Part shown: positions 17,125 to 27,265 of the stretch, in pieces
Layout of the letters: each line of letters starts with the position of its first letter
Position numbering within the stretch: position 1 is the stretch's first letter
Assembly: GCA_902777835.1 (NCBI GenBank)
Contig: CACYVC010000008.1
Location: 21,673-85,672 of the forward strand
Direction: 5' to 3'
DNA from: an uncultured Bacteroidales bacterium
GTDB lineage: Bacteria; Bacteroidota; Bacteroidia; Bacteroidales; Muribaculaceae
DNA length: 64,000 nucleotides
Notes under the pieces: generated by a model
What the model was told of the DNA's origin: nothing
Seen by the model: the letters and a program-made list of their open reading frames with translations, nothing else
Databases searched by the model: none
Program-made: the position numbers and the translations under genes

Positions 17125-18705
17125 CTAAAACTCGCTCGTGAAATGGAATTTTATCTTTGGGAAATCTTGCTGTGCCATCTGGAGTACATAGCCCGAATCG
17201 GCGAGGAACACGTCACGGCCCTCGGTGTCAACTGCCATGAACTGGTGCTTGCGGTGCTTGAAGGCGTCGAGGGCTTCTTGGTCATCGCTCTCAATCCAGC
17301 ACGCCTTGTATAGGCTAATTGGCTCCCATCGGCATTGAGCGTTATACTCATGCAATAAACGATACTGGATTACCTCAAACTGCAGTTGACCTACTGTTCC
17401 AATAATCTTGCGGTTATTGAACTGGTTGACAAAGAGCTGTGCCACGCCCTCATCCATAAGCTGGGCGATGCCTTTGTTGAGCTGTTTAGTCTTCATTGGG
17501 TCGTTGTTCTCAATGTACTTGAACATCTCGGGCGAGAAGCTTGGCAGTCCTTTGAAGTGCAAGTTCTCTCCCTCGGTGAGGGTGTCGCCAATCTTGAAGA
17601 TGCTGCCACTATCGGGCAGACCTATCACATCGCCTGGAAATGCCTCATCGACCACGTCCTTGCGCTGTGCCATGAACGCAGTAGGTGCCGAGAAACGATA
17701 GGTCTTGCCGCTGCGCACATGCAGATAGGTGGAGTTGCGGTGGAACACGCCAGAGCAAATCTTCACAAAGGCGATGCAGCTGCGGTGGTTGGGATCCATA
17801 TTGGCTTGTATCTTGAACACGAAGCCGGTGAACTTCTCCTCGCTTGGCTCCACCTTTCGCTCAATTGCCTGGACTGGCTTGGGAGAAGGAGCTATCTTGA
17901 TAAAGCAGTCGAGCAGCTCTTTCACGCCAAAGGTGTTGAGCGCCGAGCCGAAGAACACTGGAGCAACTTGGGCTTCGAGATAGTCGTTTACGTCGAAGTC
18001 GGGGTACACGCCTTCAACCAGTTCAATGTCTTCACGTAGTTTCTGGGCATCATCGGCACCAACCTGCTTGTCGATTTCGGGGGAGTTGATATCGTCAATC
18101 TCCACACGCTCGGTAACGTGCTGCTTATCGGGTTTGAACAGGTCGAGGCTTTGCTCATATATATTATACACACCTTTAAAACGAGCACCTATGTTTATGG
18201 GCCATGTTAGAGGGCGAACCGAAATTTTCAGCTCTTGCTCCAGCTCATCAAGTATGTCGAATGGGTCGCGGCCCTCGCGGTCGAGTTTGTTCACGAAGAT
18301 GATTACTGGCGTGTTACGCATGCGGCACACCTCCATCAATTTGCGGGTCTGCGTCTCAACGCCTTTTGCTACATCCACCACTATGATGACGCTATCCACT
18401 GCCGTAAGGGTGCGGTAGGTGTCTTCGGCAAAGTCCTGGTGGCCAGGGGTGTCGAGAATGTTGATTTTGTAATCGTTATAGTTGAATCCCATCACCGATG
18501 TGGCTACCGAGATGCCGCGTTGCTTCTCGATATCCATCCAGTCGCTTGTAGCGGTTTTCCTGATTTTGTTTGATTTCACAGCACCTGCCACATGAATCGC
18601 ACCACCAAAAAGCAGCAGCTTTTCGGTCAAGGTTGTCTTTCCCGCATCTGGGTGCGAGATTATGGCAAAAGTGCGTCGTTTAGTTATTTCGTCGTTAAAA
18701 GCCAT
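17125..18705 (-). CDS. prfC: Peptide chain release factor 3
   Basis: Translational GTPase that recycles RF1/RF2 from the ribosome after termination. The 526 residues begin with [17 protein letters not shown] (P-loop). Switch I contains R-G-I-S-V, switch II is D-T-P-G-H-Q-D-F, and F-V-N-K-L-D-R-E is the NKxD motif. The length and the G-A-V-K insertion fit RF3 rather than tetracycline ribosomal protection proteins or EF-G. A repeat-rich gap separates it from rfbD upstream. Confidence 0.95.
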   Translation of the reverse strand: MAFNDEITKRRTFAIISHPDAGKTTLTEKLLLFGGAIHVAGAVKSNKIRKTATSDWMDIEKQRGISVATSVMGFNYNDYKINILDTPGHQDFAEDTYRTLTAVDSVIIVVDVAKGVETQTRKLMEVCRMRNTPVIIFVNKLDREGRDPFDILDELEQELKISVRPLTWPINIGARFKGVYNIYEQSLDLFKPDKQHVTERVEIDDINSPEIDKQVGADDAQKLREDIELVEGVYPDFDVNDYLEAQVAPVFFGSALNTFGVKELLDCFIKIAPSPKPVQAIERKVEPSEEKFTGFVFKIQANMDPNHRSCIAFVKICSGVFHRNSTYLHVRSGKTYRFSAPTAFMAQRKDVVDEAFPGDVIGLPDSGSIFKIGDTLTEGENLHFKGLPSFSPEMFKYIENNDPMKTKQLNKGIAQLMDEGVAQLFVNQFNNRKIIGTVGQLQFEVIQYRLLHEYNAQCRWEPISLYKACWIESDDQEALDAFKHRKHQFMAVDTEGRDVFLADSGYVLQMAQQDFPKIKFHFTSEF

Positions 18706-18711
18706 TTATAG

Positions 18712-18760
18712 TTATCAGTTGTCAGTTATCAGTTGTCAGTTTTGAGTTAATCTTGATGTT
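18712..18760. repeat. Short tandem repeat, AGTTATC/AGTTGTC units
   Basis: Repeated 7-8-base units (GTTATCAGTTGTCAGTTATCAG and variants) lie between prfC and rfbD, followed by TGCATTATGCATTGTGCATT. Similar units occur at 21115-21142, 43568-43585 and 63805-63841. No coding sense. Confidence 0.7.
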
Positions 18761-18786
18761 CTATAAGAACTGGATTTTATTGTGCA

Positions 18787-19656
18787 TTATGCATTGTGCA
18801 TTGAATTAATGCATTGTTCTAAGCTTTCTTCCCAGTAAGGGATTTCGATGCCTAGGGTTGCTTTTATTTTGCTCTTGTCGAGGACGCTGTAATGGGGGCG
18901 GGTAGCGGCTGTAGGGTAGTCCTTGGTCATGCATGGCAGCACATGGCAAGTTGTGATGCCTGCAATGCGGTGGATTGCCATTGTGAAGTCATACCACGAA
19001 ATTGCGCCTTCGTTGCTGAAGTGATAGATTCCAGGATGCCACTCTTCGCAGTTGATGAATGATGCGATGACGCTTGCAAGGTCGAGGGCATTGGTTGGGG
19101 TGCCCACTTGATCGCTCACCACGCGCAGAGTCTCGCGGCTGCGGCCAAGCTCGAGCATGGTTTTTACAAAATTCTTGCCATGGGGTGAGTATAGCCATGC
19201 AGTGCGGATTATAATGCTCTCAGGAGCAATGTCCATAATGTGGCGCTCGCCATCGGCTTTAGTCAATCCATAGACCGATGTGGGGCACATGGGATCATCC
19301 TCACGATATGGGCGACAACTGGTGCCGTCAAACACATAGTCGGTGGAGATGTGGATGAGTTTTGCTCCATGTTTGTGTGCAACTTGCGCCAGCAGAGTAG
19401 GGGCTTCCACGTTGAGCTTGGTGCAAAGTCCCACGTTGCTCTCGGCAGCGTCAACGGCGGTGTAAGCGGCACAGTTGACAATATACTCAACCTTATTGCT
19501 GACAACGCAATCTTCAATGGCAACATCATCGGTGATGTCAAGTTCTTCTACGTCGGTGTAGATAGCGTTGACAAAGATGTCGCCTTCAAGCACCTTACGC
19601 ATCTCTCGACCAAGCTGGCCCTTTGCACCTGTGATAAGTATGTTTTTTTTATTCAT
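18787..19656 (-). CDS. rfbD: dTDP-4-dehydrorhamnose reductase
   Basis: Last step of dTDP-L-rhamnose synthesis, an NAD(P)H-dependent reduction. The 289 residues show the extended SDR fold: I-L-I-T-G-A-K-G-Q-L-G nucleotide loop, I-H-I-S-T-D-Y-V-F-D-G, and the catalytic Y-x-x-x-K in Y-G-L-T-K-A-D-G-E. R-T-A-W-L-Y follows the active site. The other rfb genes are not in this window, which is common in Bacteroidales. It is followed by no obvious partner and preceded by a DUF4924 gene with a 2-base gap. Confidence 0.93.
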   Translation of the reverse strand: MNKKNILITGAKGQLGREMRKVLEGDIFVNAIYTDVEELDITDDVAIEDCVVSNKVEYIVNCAAYTAVDAAESNVGLCTKLNVEAPTLLAQVAHKHGAKLIHISTDYVFDGTSCRPYREDDPMCPTSVYGLTKADGERHIMDIAPESIIIRTAWLYSPHGKNFVKTMLELGRSRETLRVVSDQVGTPTNALDLASVIASFINCEEWHPGIYHFSNEGAISWYDFTMAIHRIAGITTCHVLPCMTKDYPTAATRPHYSVLDKSKIKATLGIEIPYWEESLEQCINSMHNA

Positions 19657-19658
19657 TT

Positions 19659-20216
19659 CTATTGTATGTCGTCTTCAAAAATTGGCTTCTCCTCATTTTT
19701 CTTGTAATAGGCAGCGAGTGTGCCTATGAAATGTGATATCTGGTTGATGGCAACCTGTGTGTCTTTTCCTATCTCCTTGCCTTGCAGCTTTAGCATAAGT
19801 GTGCCGTAGAGGGCATTGAAGCAGGTCTCTAGTTCGCCCACCTGTTGCTCTTCGGGAGTCTTGGCGCGTAATTCCACAATAAATGGCAGAGTCTTATAGA
19901 ACTCGGCTCCATATTCGGGATGTTTGGGGCTCTTGAGCAACTCATTGTGCAGGTCAGTAAGACGAATGAGCACATTTTTGTTAATTTGAAGATGCCCAGT
20001 CTCTTTCTTGCCTTCATGCTGCATCATCATGATTAGGCCTTCCCACCAGTCGATAATCTCTTTGCGGGTATTCTCGTCAACATCGTAGCGGTCGATGATG
20101 CCCGCCTTTATTTTGTCGATGTCGAGCCCAAAGGCGCGTATGATATCCTCCACCTGCCACATATAAAGCAGGTATTCAGCAATGTTCTCTTTGCGTTTGG
20201 ATTGTGCTATAATCAT
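19659..20216 (-). CDS. DUF4924 family protein
   Basis: About 185 residues starting at M-I-I-A-Q-S-K-R-K-E-N-I-A-E-Y; an in-frame ATG 33 bases upstream adds residues encoded by repeat-like sequence. The pattern I-A-E-Y-L-L-Y-M-W-Q-V-E-D-I-I-R-A fits DUF4924, a Bacteroidales helical family of unknown function. No signal peptide, so probably cytoplasmic. It is 2 bases from rfbD on the same strand and downstream of the Crp/Fnr-type gene, likely one transcript. Confidence 0.8.
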   Translation of the reverse strand: MIIAQSKRKENIAEYLLYMWQVEDIIRAFGLDIDKIKAGIIDRYDVDENTRKEIIDWWEGLIMMMQHEGKKETGHLQINKNVLIRLTDLHNELLKSPKHPEYGAEFYKTLPFIVELRAKTPEEQQVGELETCFNALYGTLMLKLQGKEIGKDTQVAINQISHFIGTLAAYYKKNEEKPIFEDDIQ

Positions 20217-20275
20217 CTGTCGTTTATCGTTTATCGTTGACAACTTCAACTCTCATCTCAAAACTGCGCGAAGCG

Positions 20276-20977
20276 TTATCCAAATTTGCTGATTTGGCGC
20301 AGTTTTGCCTCATCCACAATCTTGATGCGTCGGCCATCAACTGTGATGATGCGCTCTTGGGCAAATGCCGAGAGGGTGCGTATGGCATTGCTCGTGGTCA
20401 TGTTTGACAGATTAGCGATGTCCTCGCGTGCCATATAAATCTTTAGAGTTTTACCGTCTTCCTCAAAACCATAATTGTCGATGAGCAAAATCAGAGCCTC
20501 AGCAAGACGGCCACGGATGTGCTTCTGTGTGAGTGTCACAATCTTGGTGTCGCTGCCGCCAAGATTCTTCGACAACTCGTGTATGAAGAACCATGCCAGA
20601 TCGCGGTTGTTATCAATCATGCTTTTCACCAAGTCCATAGGCAATGAACCTACCGTCGATGGCTCAAATGCCGCTGCGCTTGAAACGTAGGGTTCGCGTG
20701 CAAAATAGGCTCGATAACCAAAGTACTGGATAGGGCGGTAGAGGCGCAGAATCTGCTGCCTGCCGCCAATGCCGTCCTTATAAAGTTTTACCTTGCCTTT
20801 AAGCAGGCACCACAGATACACAGGATTATCTTTTTCGGCGTATATAATTTGGTTCTTCTTAAAGTTGTGAACCTCAAAGTTGTCGGTTATAAGGCGTTTT
20901 TCTTCCGATTTTAGCAGGCTCCATATCTCTGCCAAGTCTTCACTAATCACCTTCTCGAGAGTGCTTTTTATACTCAT
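20276..20977 (-). CDS. Crp/Fnr-family transcriptional regulator
   Basis: 233 residues: an N-terminal cyclic-nucleotide-binding-type beta roll (about 15-130, with Y-L-W-C-L-L-K-G-K-V-K-L-Y) and a C-terminal winged helix (about 150-225). The recognition-helix region reads M-A-R-E-D-I-A-N-L-S-N-M-T-T-S-N-A-I-R-T-L. It lacks the N-terminal cysteine cluster of Fnr, so it is not an iron-sulfur oxygen sensor of that type. The effector and targets are unknown. It is transcribed away from gltX. Confidence 0.88.
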   Translation of the reverse strand: MSIKSTLEKVISEDLAEIWSLLKSEEKRLITDNFEVHNFKKNQIIYAEKDNPVYLWCLLKGKVKLYKDGIGGRQQILRLYRPIQYFGYRAYFAREPYVSSAAAFEPSTVGSLPMDLVKSMIDNNRDLAWFFIHELSKNLGGSDTKIVTLTQKHIRGRLAEALILLIDNYGFEEDGKTLKIYMAREDIANLSNMTTSNAIRTLSAFAQERIITVDGRRIKIVDEAKLRQISKFG

Positions 20978-21149
20978 CTGCTAAACAATTATGCTTTAAA
21001 ACATGCAAAATTAGCACTTTTTTCTGAAAAATGAACCACTAAATAGAATTTTTTAAAGACTATTAAGGACTAAATCAATATTTGGCTTATTGGCACTTGT
21101 CATTTCAAAAAAACTATTAACTAATAACTGATAACTGACAACTTTTTAC

Positions 21150-21157
21150 TAACTTTG
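21150..21157 (+). promoter_or_regulatory. -7 box of gltX
   Basis: TAACTTTG 38 bases before the gltX start. No clear TTG at the right distance: the upstream stretch is a GATAACTGACAACT short repeat that overlaps the expected -33 position. Confidence 0.5.
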
Positions 21158-21194
21158 CAGGCGATTTTCAGAAACAATTAAATAAAGCACTATA

Positions 21195-22730
21195 ATGGAT
21201 AAAAAAGTAAGGGTACGTTTTGCCCCATCACCCACTGGCCCGCTGCACATTGGCGGCGTGAGAACTGCATTGTTTAACTATCTCTTTGCTCGCCAGAATG
21301 GCGGCTCGATGATTCTTCGCATTGAGGACACCGACAGCAACCGCTTCGTTCCTGGTGCCGAGGAATATATCAACGAGGCATTGCAATGGCTCGGCATAGG
21401 GATTGACGAGGGCGTGTGTGAGGGAGGCAACTACGGTCCTTACAAGCAGAGCGAGCGTCGCGACATCTACCGCAAGTATGTGAAGCAATTGCTCGAAGAT
21501 GGCAAGGCCTACATCGCTTTTGATACCCCTGAGGAACTCGACGCTAAGCGCAAAGAAATCGCTAATTTCCAATACGATGCGAAGACTCGTGGCATGATGC
21601 GCAATTCTCTCACATTGCCAAAAGAGGAAGTTGACCGCCTTATTGCCGCTGGCGAGAAGTATGTGGTTCGCATCCTTATTGAACCTGATCAGGAGGTTAA
21701 GGTCAACGACCTGATTCGTGGCGAGGTGACTGTAAACAGTTCGGTGGTTGATGACAAGGTGCTCTACAAGAGTGCCGATGACCTTCCCACATATCACTTG
21801 GCAAACATCGTAGATGACCATCTGATGGAAGTCTCTCACGTTATTCGTGGCGAAGAGTGGCTGCCTAGTGCCCCATTGCACGTGCTGCTCTATGAAGCAT
21901 TTGGCTGGAAAGATTCAATGCCACAGTTTGTGCACCTGCCATTGCTGCTCAAGCCCGATGGCAAGGGCAAACTTAGCAAGCGCGACGGTGACCGTTTGGG
22001 TTTCCCCGTGTTCCCACTCGAGTGGCACGATCCCGTGAGTGGCGACATCAGCAGCGGATATCGCGAGCGTGGCTATCTACCTCAGGCTGTTGTTAATTTC
22101 CTTGCCTTGCTTGGTTGGAATCCTGGTACTGACCAAGAGATTTTCTCAATGGACGAACTTATTAAGGAATTCTCGTTTGAGCATTGCTCGAAGAAGGGCG
22201 CGAAGTTCGACTTTGAGAAAGGCAAGTGGTTCAACCACGAGTACCTTATCAATATGGACGACGCAGCTCTTGCCGAGATTTTCAAGCCCGAGCTCGCAAA
22301 GCATGGCGTTGATGCCTCGCAGTTCAGCGACGAGTATATCACCCGTTCTGTGGGCATGATTAAGAGCCGCATCAGCTTCGTGGGCGACATTTGGGACAAT
22401 GCTAAGTTCTTCTTTGTGGCTCCCACCGAGTATGCTCCCAAGGACATCAAGAAGCGATGGAAGGAGGACACTCCCGAGACCATGCGTCGCCTCATTGAAG
22501 TTATCAAAGGCATCGACGACATGACAAGTGCCAATGCCGAGGAAATCGTGTTAGGATGGATTAAGGACAACGAGCTGCACATGGGCAATGTGATGAACGC
22601 TTTCCGCCTCACTGTCGTGGGTGAATGCAAGGGCCCTCACATGTTTGACATCGCTGAGCTCATGGGCAAGGACGAAATCATTGCTCGCATTGAGCGTGGC
22701 ATTGAGAATATAAAGCCTGTAGTTGAGTGA
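21195..22730 (+). CDS. gltX: Glutamate--tRNA ligase
   Basis: Class I aminoacyl-tRNA synthetase for glutamate. The 511 residues carry the HIGH-type motif [18 protein letters not shown] near the N-terminus. The KMSKS-type motif reads [17 protein letters not shown] lies between them. The C-terminal anticodon-binding region is full length. Whether it also charges tRNA-Gln cannot be decided here. Confidence 0.96.
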   Translation: MDKKVRVRFAPSPTGPLHIGGVRTALFNYLFARQNGGSMILRIEDTDSNRFVPGAEEYINEALQWLGIGIDEGVCEGGNYGPYKQSERRDIYRKYVKQLLEDGKAYIAFDTPEELDAKRKEIANFQYDAKTRGMMRNSLTLPKEEVDRLIAAGEKYVVRILIEPDQEVKVNDLIRGEVTVNSSVVDDKVLYKSADDLPTYHLANIVDDHLMEVSHVIRGEEWLPSAPLHVLLYEAFGWKDSMPQFVHLPLLLKPDGKGKLSKRDGDRLGFPVFPLEWHDPVSGDISSGYRERGYLPQAVVNFLALLGWNPGTDQEIFSMDELIKEFSFEHCSKKGAKFDFEKGKWFNHEYLINMDDAALAEIFKPELAKHGVDASQFSDEYITRSVGMIKSRISFVGDIWDNAKFFFVAPTEYAPKDIKKRWKEDTPETMRRLIEVIKGIDDMTSANAEEIVLGWIKDNELHMGNVMNAFRLTVVGECKGPHMFDIAELMGKDEIIARIERGIENIKPVVE

Positions 22731-22733
22731 TTC

Positions 22734-23831
22734 ATGCGCCTAAAGCTGATTGCTATATTGATTGCGTTGATGCCGGTACTCACACTAAGTTCTCAGGAGC
22801 TGGAGTGGAGTGTGGACATGAATGCAGTGTTCAAGAACACCGAGAGTGAGTATTGGGGCTCACCTAGCAACACTTATATTTTCACTCGCATTACTCCACA
22901 AATTGGTGTGTTGCTCGACAGCGCACGTCACCGCATCATGGGTGGCGTCACTTGGTATCAGCCCATGAATGACCACTTGCATGGTTATAAGGTGCTGCCG
23001 GCAATCTATTATCAATATAAGGATAATGCTAAAGGATTGGGATTTAAATTCGGTGTAATACCCAATGAACTTAATGCACATTGCCCAACTTATTTGCGTA
23101 GTGACTCAATAAATTTCGTTCAACCCAATATTAAAGGAGCAGTTTTCACAATTGACAAGCCACATTTTTTTATGTACTCTTGGTTTGACTGGCGGCAGAT
23201 ACAAACGAAGAATAAACGAGAGGCATTTGATGTCACGGGGCAGTTAGGGTGGAAAACAAATAAAGAGAATAATTATTTTTCGGCATCGGCTGTCTTGCGA
23301 TATAATCATTTGTCGGTAAGTAAAATGCATTATGATGGCGAAGGGGTTGTGGATAATTTTGTGTTCTGTCCTCAACTCTTTTACGGGCACTGGTGGTCAA
23401 ATACTAGTCTCTATTTTTCGGCTGGCATGCTGATGTCGTTTGACCGTGACCGTGTTGGCGACAACAAATGGCACACTCCTGTTGGATTCTATGCCACAGC
23501 ACAGGCAAGTTGGAAGTGGCTGTCATTGACCGAGAGTTTCTATGCTGGAGATTATCAAATGCCGTTCTACGAGAAATATGGCAGTCTGCTTTATCAAGGT
23601 GATCCTTTCTATCACAACAAGATATATAGTCGTACCGACCTAGTAGCGACAATATTTCAGAAAGACTTTGTGAATCTAGAGGCACGACTAACGTTCCATG
23701 CCTCGGAGGACAAAAAAACGGCCTTCTCTCAGCAGGTGGCGGTAAGATTCTTTATCGACAATAATATTTTGAAACACCATAAGAACAAGACTAAGGGTGT
23801 TTCTAGGTTGCCTCTATCTCCACAATTTTAA
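22734..23831 (+). CDS. Predicted outer-membrane beta-barrel protein
   Basis: 365 residues with a signal peptide (1-20, ending T-L-S-S-Q) and many alternating aromatic/polar stretches typical of a porin-like barrel (Y-W-G-S-P-S-N-T-Y-I-F-T-R, F-S-A-G-M-L-M-S-F-D). It ends in a strand, Q-Q-V-A-V-R-F-F-I, followed by a basic tail. I do not recognise the family. It starts 3 bases after gltX and is followed 17 bases later by waaA, so it could be cotranscribed. The middle part is more AT-rich than gltX. Confidence 0.65.
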   Translation: MRLKLIAILIALMPVLTLSSQELEWSVDMNAVFKNTESEYWGSPSNTYIFTRITPQIGVLLDSARHRIMGGVTWYQPMNDHLHGYKVLPAIYYQYKDNAKGLGFKFGVIPNELNAHCPTYLRSDSINFVQPNIKGAVFTIDKPHFFMYSWFDWRQIQTKNKREAFDVTGQLGWKTNKENNYFSASAVLRYNHLSVSKMHYDGEGVVDNFVFCPQLFYGHWWSNTSLYFSAGMLMSFDRDRVGDNKWHTPVGFYATAQASWKWLSLTESFYAGDYQMPFYEKYGSLLYQGDPFYHNKIYSRTDLVATIFQKDFVNLEARLTFHASEDKKTAFSQQVAVRFFIDNNILKHHKNKTKGVSRLPLSPQF

Positions 23832-23848
23832 AACTAATCATATTTTAA

Positions 23849-25075
23849 ATGAATTTCCTATATAATATTGCGATGTCCGCTACTGCCTGGGGAATGCGCT
23901 TGGCATCACCTTGGCACCACAAAGCTAAACTCACTGTGCAAGGCCAGAAAAGAACTATTCCATATCTGAAAGATACTCTTGATACAGATGGTGTCTACAT
24001 TTGGATCCATGCGGCATCACTTGGTGAATTTGAGCAGGGTAGGCCCTTAATAGAGAAAATCCGAGAGGAGCAGCCCGATGCTAAGATTCTGCTCTCGTTC
24101 TATTCGCCTAGTGGTTACGAGGTACGCAAGAATTACGATAAGGTCGATGCAGTGTGTTATATGCCCGTCGATACCCCACGGCGTGTTAAGGAGTTTCTTG
24201 ACGTGGTGAAGCCCAAGATGGCAATCTTTGTGAAGTATGAGTTTTGGGGCAACTTCCTTGAGCAACTCAAGCAGCGCAATGTGCCCACCTATATTATTTC
24301 GTCAATCTTCAGGCCTAATCAATCATTTTTTAAACCCTGGGGCGGAATGTTCCGCAAGATGCTGAGCTGCTTCACTCACCTCTACGTACAAGATGAGGAG
24401 TCGCGTGAACTGTTGCATGGCATTGGTATTGACAATGTTACAGTGTGTGGCGACACACGCCTCGATAGGGTGTTGCAAATCAGAGCGCAAGCCAAGGAGT
24501 TTCCTGCTATTTCACAGATGGTGGTTGGCAGCAAGAATGTGATGGTTATGGGCAGCTCGTGGCAGCCCGATGAAGACATAGTCATTCCTTATTTCAACTC
24601 GCATCCCGAGATGAAGCTCATCATCGCTCCGCATGAGTTTGACGAGAATCGTCTTGAGGCAATGATGGCGCGCATCAAGCGGCCTGTGGCGCGATATACA
24701 CAACTTGAGGGAATAGATCCAGCCACGCTCGATTGCATGATAATCGACTGCTTCGGCATTCTGTCTTCTCTATATCGCTATGGCACAATCTCCTACGTGG
24801 GCGGAGGATTCGGCTCGGGTATTCACAACGTTCCTGAGGCTGCAGTTTATGGCATACCTGTTATTTTTGGTCCTAAGCATGAGAAGTTTAGGGAAGCCGT
24901 AGAACTTAACGCTTGTGGTGGAGGCTTCGCCATAAGCGACGCCCATCAGTGCCACGAGGTTCTAGACAAATTACTTGGCGATAAGCAAGCGCTTGAGGAT
25001 GCTGGCTCTGCCGCCATCAACTACATTGAGGCTCACACTGGTGCTACTCAGCAAATATATAACGATTTGTTTTAA
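23849..25075 (+). CDS. waaA: 3-deoxy-D-manno-octulosonic acid transferase
   Basis: Transfers Kdo from CMP-Kdo to the lipid A precursor at the inner membrane. The 408 residues fit WaaA/KdtA (GT30): a short N-terminal membrane anchor, I-W-I-H-A-A-S-L-G-E-F-E-Q-G-R-P-L, V-K-Y-E-F-W-x-N-F-L, and a C-terminal G-G-G-F-G-x-G-I-H-N-V-P-E-A-A-V-Y-G donor site. The number of Kdo residues added cannot be told from sequence. kdsA and kdsC are 2-6 kb away. Confidence 0.93.
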   Translation: MNFLYNIAMSATAWGMRLASPWHHKAKLTVQGQKRTIPYLKDTLDTDGVYIWIHAASLGEFEQGRPLIEKIREEQPDAKILLSFYSPSGYEVRKNYDKVDAVCYMPVDTPRRVKEFLDVVKPKMAIFVKYEFWGNFLEQLKQRNVPTYIISSIFRPNQSFFKPWGGMFRKMLSCFTHLYVQDEESRELLHGIGIDNVTVCGDTRLDRVLQIRAQAKEFPAISQMVVGSKNVMVMGSSWQPDEDIVIPYFNSHPEMKLIIAPHEFDENRLEAMMARIKRPVARYTQLEGIDPATLDCMIIDCFGILSSLYRYGTISYVGGGFGSGIHNVPEAAVYGIPVIFGPKHEKFREAVELNACGGGFAISDAHQCHEVLDKLLGDKQALEDAGSAAINYIEAHTGATQQIYNDLF

Positions 25076-25085
25076 CCTAACCTCC

Positions 25086-27065
25086 TTACTTAGCTGTTAG
25101 CTTGTTATCCTTCATGCGGACTATGTATTGCTGAAGGATAGCTCTTATTTGCCGTTCCATAAACGGAAGTTGCTGGAATTGGCCCTTCTTGCTCAAGAGA
25201 TTGTTCTTTAGCGAGAAATCCTCCTTAAACTTATAGATTCCAATGAGCTCGTTGTTGCGGTATTCTATCATTAGGTCGTCAAGATAGTACATTGATGTGC
25301 CATCACGGTCGTTAAACACAAAGTTCACATAATTTGGACTATCATCAAACACGTCCTTGCCAAACGAGAAATATGGTTTCTGGTAATTGAGAAGACCAAG
25401 TATGGTTGGTGTGATGTCGGTCTGTTGCATCAGGCGTGTGGAGTCGCATTTGATTGGAAGTTGACCACCTGGAGTGTAGAAGAAGATAGGTATCAAGAAT
25501 CGTCCCATGTCATTGTTGTAGTCACTGCGATGAGAAACACCGCAATGATCGGCTGAGAAGACAAAGATTGTGTTCTCAAACCATGGCTCATTCTTCACTT
25601 GCTCGAAATATTGTCTTATCGCATAATCGGCATAGCTGATGGAGCGGTGCATTGGAATCTCTCCGCGTGTGAAGGTGTTTTCAAACTGCTCGGGTATCTT
25701 GAAAGGCTCATGGCTTGATGCGGTAAAAACAGTGAGGAAGAATGGTTTGTCCTTTTTGGCATATTCTTTAGTATATTTGGCAAAATACTGCAGATAAGGC
25801 TCGTCGAAAATTGCCCATGTGCCATCAAAGTCATCTTTGTTGGGATACTCATCCATTCCATAATATTGTTCAAAACCAATGGAAGAGCAAAATGCTTTGA
25901 AGCCTAAGGTGCTGTTTGGGGCGCCATGGAAAAATGCAGTGTTGTATCCTTCGTCACGAAGCATTTGAGGCAACGCTTGAAGGGTGTTGTTGGAGTAGAT
26001 GTAATAGCAGTAAGGGTCAATATATCGTGGAATGCCGGCAAAGCTGGCTGGCATGCAGTCAACAGAACGCGCACCATTGGCAAAGCTGTACTCAAAACAG
26101 TAGCTTTGGCTCAGTAACTCGTCGAGGAATGGAGTATAGCCACGATAGTGCCCACCATCTTTATCTTTGTTGAAAAAACCTGTGTATTCCATTGAGAAAC
26201 TCTCCATTAGGAAAACCACCACATTCATGCGGCGCATCTCGCCTCCGCGTGGAGTGGAGTTTTTGACAGGGTTAAAGATGCCATCGAGTTCTTCTTCTTT
26301 AAAGAACTTCGGGTCTTTATATCCGCTTTTGTGTATGGTGGTTATCATGGTGAACGGTGTGTTTAGCACTATTGCTGCCTCAATAGGATGTTTACAGTAG
26401 AGCTCGGCGGAGTCTTGTCTCATGGGGTGCATCTTCCATGATAATCCACCACGCAGACCTGCAAATGTCAAGAGTAAAGCGATCAAGAAGATTCCTGTGT
26501 GGATAGGGTAGTAGAATTTGGCAGATGGGTAGTCTTCTTTAGAACGGTTTTTCTTGATGGGGTTATAATATAAGAAGATTATAGCTGCAATCATGGCGAT
26601 TCCAAAGAGCCATACCTGCCAGTAGCCAGTGATGCTGTTGAGGAAAATCTTGCCGAGATTGCTCTCTCCTCCAAATTCTGAGAACATAATCCATGTTGAG
26701 CGGCGTCCTCCAAACTCAAAATATACGATATCGGCAGCGTTGATTGCAATGCCTATAATATTGATAACTAGGAAGATGATTTTTACAATGCGCTGATATT
26801 TGATAGTGTCGCGGCATTTTAGCGGTATAAACTGCATAATCACGCACAATACGTTAAGATAGCAAAGTGCGCTGATGTCAAATCTTAGTCCTCCTAACGA
26901 CATTGTCATCATGTCGCCATAGTTTACATCAGGAAAGAATCGAGTGTTCATGAAATAAAACACCCAACGGGTGATCATGTAAATCGCTAACATGATCAAG
27001 AAATTCACAGCCATTATAAAGCCAGGCTCTTTAATGAACTGTTTTTTATTTGGAATTAACTTCAT
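25086..27065 (-). CDS. LTA-synthase-like membrane phosphotransferase (sulfatase fold)
   Basis: 659 residues: about five N-terminal membrane helices (to about residue 200), then a periplasmic alkaline-phosphatase-superfamily domain starting near N-V-V-V-F-L-M-E-S-F-S. The nucleophile region is N-G-A-R-S-V-D-C-M-P, with Ser where LtaS has Thr. The metal motif F-S-A-D-H-C-G is clear. In Gram-positive bacteria such proteins polymerise glycerol phosphate. In Bacteroidales the substrate is unknown; modification of lipid A, core or glycans with a phosphoryl group is the likely role. It converges on waaA with only 10 bases between the stops. Confidence 0.85.
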   Translation of the reverse strand: MKLIPNKKQFIKEPGFIMAVNFLIMLAIYMITRWVFYFMNTRFFPDVNYGDMMTMSLGGLRFDISALCYLNVLCVIMQFIPLKCRDTIKYQRIVKIIFLVINIIGIAINAADIVYFEFGGRRSTWIMFSEFGGESNLGKIFLNSITGYWQVWLFGIAMIAAIIFLYYNPIKKNRSKEDYPSAKFYYPIHTGIFLIALLLTFAGLRGGLSWKMHPMRQDSAELYCKHPIEAAIVLNTPFTMITTIHKSGYKDPKFFKEEELDGIFNPVKNSTPRGGEMRRMNVVVFLMESFSMEYTGFFNKDKDGGHYRGYTPFLDELLSQSYCFEYSFANGARSVDCMPASFAGIPRYIDPYCYYIYSNNTLQALPQMLRDEGYNTAFFHGAPNSTLGFKAFCSSIGFEQYYGMDEYPNKDDFDGTWAIFDEPYLQYFAKYTKEYAKKDKPFFLTVFTASSHEPFKIPEQFENTFTRGEIPMHRSISYADYAIRQYFEQVKNEPWFENTIFVFSADHCGVSHRSDYNNDMGRFLIPIFFYTPGGQLPIKCDSTRLMQQTDITPTILGLLNYQKPYFSFGKDVFDDSPNYVNFVFNDRDGTSMYYLDDLMIEYRNNELIGIYKFKEDFSLKNNLLSKKGQFQQLPFMERQIRAILQQYIVRMKDNKLTAK

Positions 27066-27226
27066 TTGTTGTGGTCAAAAAATCGTTATCAAAAGTTGTG
27101 CAAAATTACAATAAATATTTTTCTCTTCAGCAATGTGTAAATGATTAAGTGGCGCATTTGTTAAGAATTGACATTGCCTTACTCAAAAAAAGGGGGAGAA
27201 ATAGTGCTGTTGTCATTAATTATTAC

Positions 27227-27234
27227 TAAATTTG
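27227..27234 (+). promoter_or_regulatory. -7 box of the kdsA operon
   Basis: TAAATTTG, 31 bases before the kdsA start. A TTG at 27210-27212 is only 14 bases upstream, so the -33 element is uncertain. Confidence 0.5.
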
Positions 27235-27265
27235 CCTGCTTTAACGAAAATTTTTGACATTCATA

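Noticed and set aside
17125-18705. Tetracycline ribosomal protection protein
   Set aside because: Length of 526 and the internal motifs are those of release factor 3.
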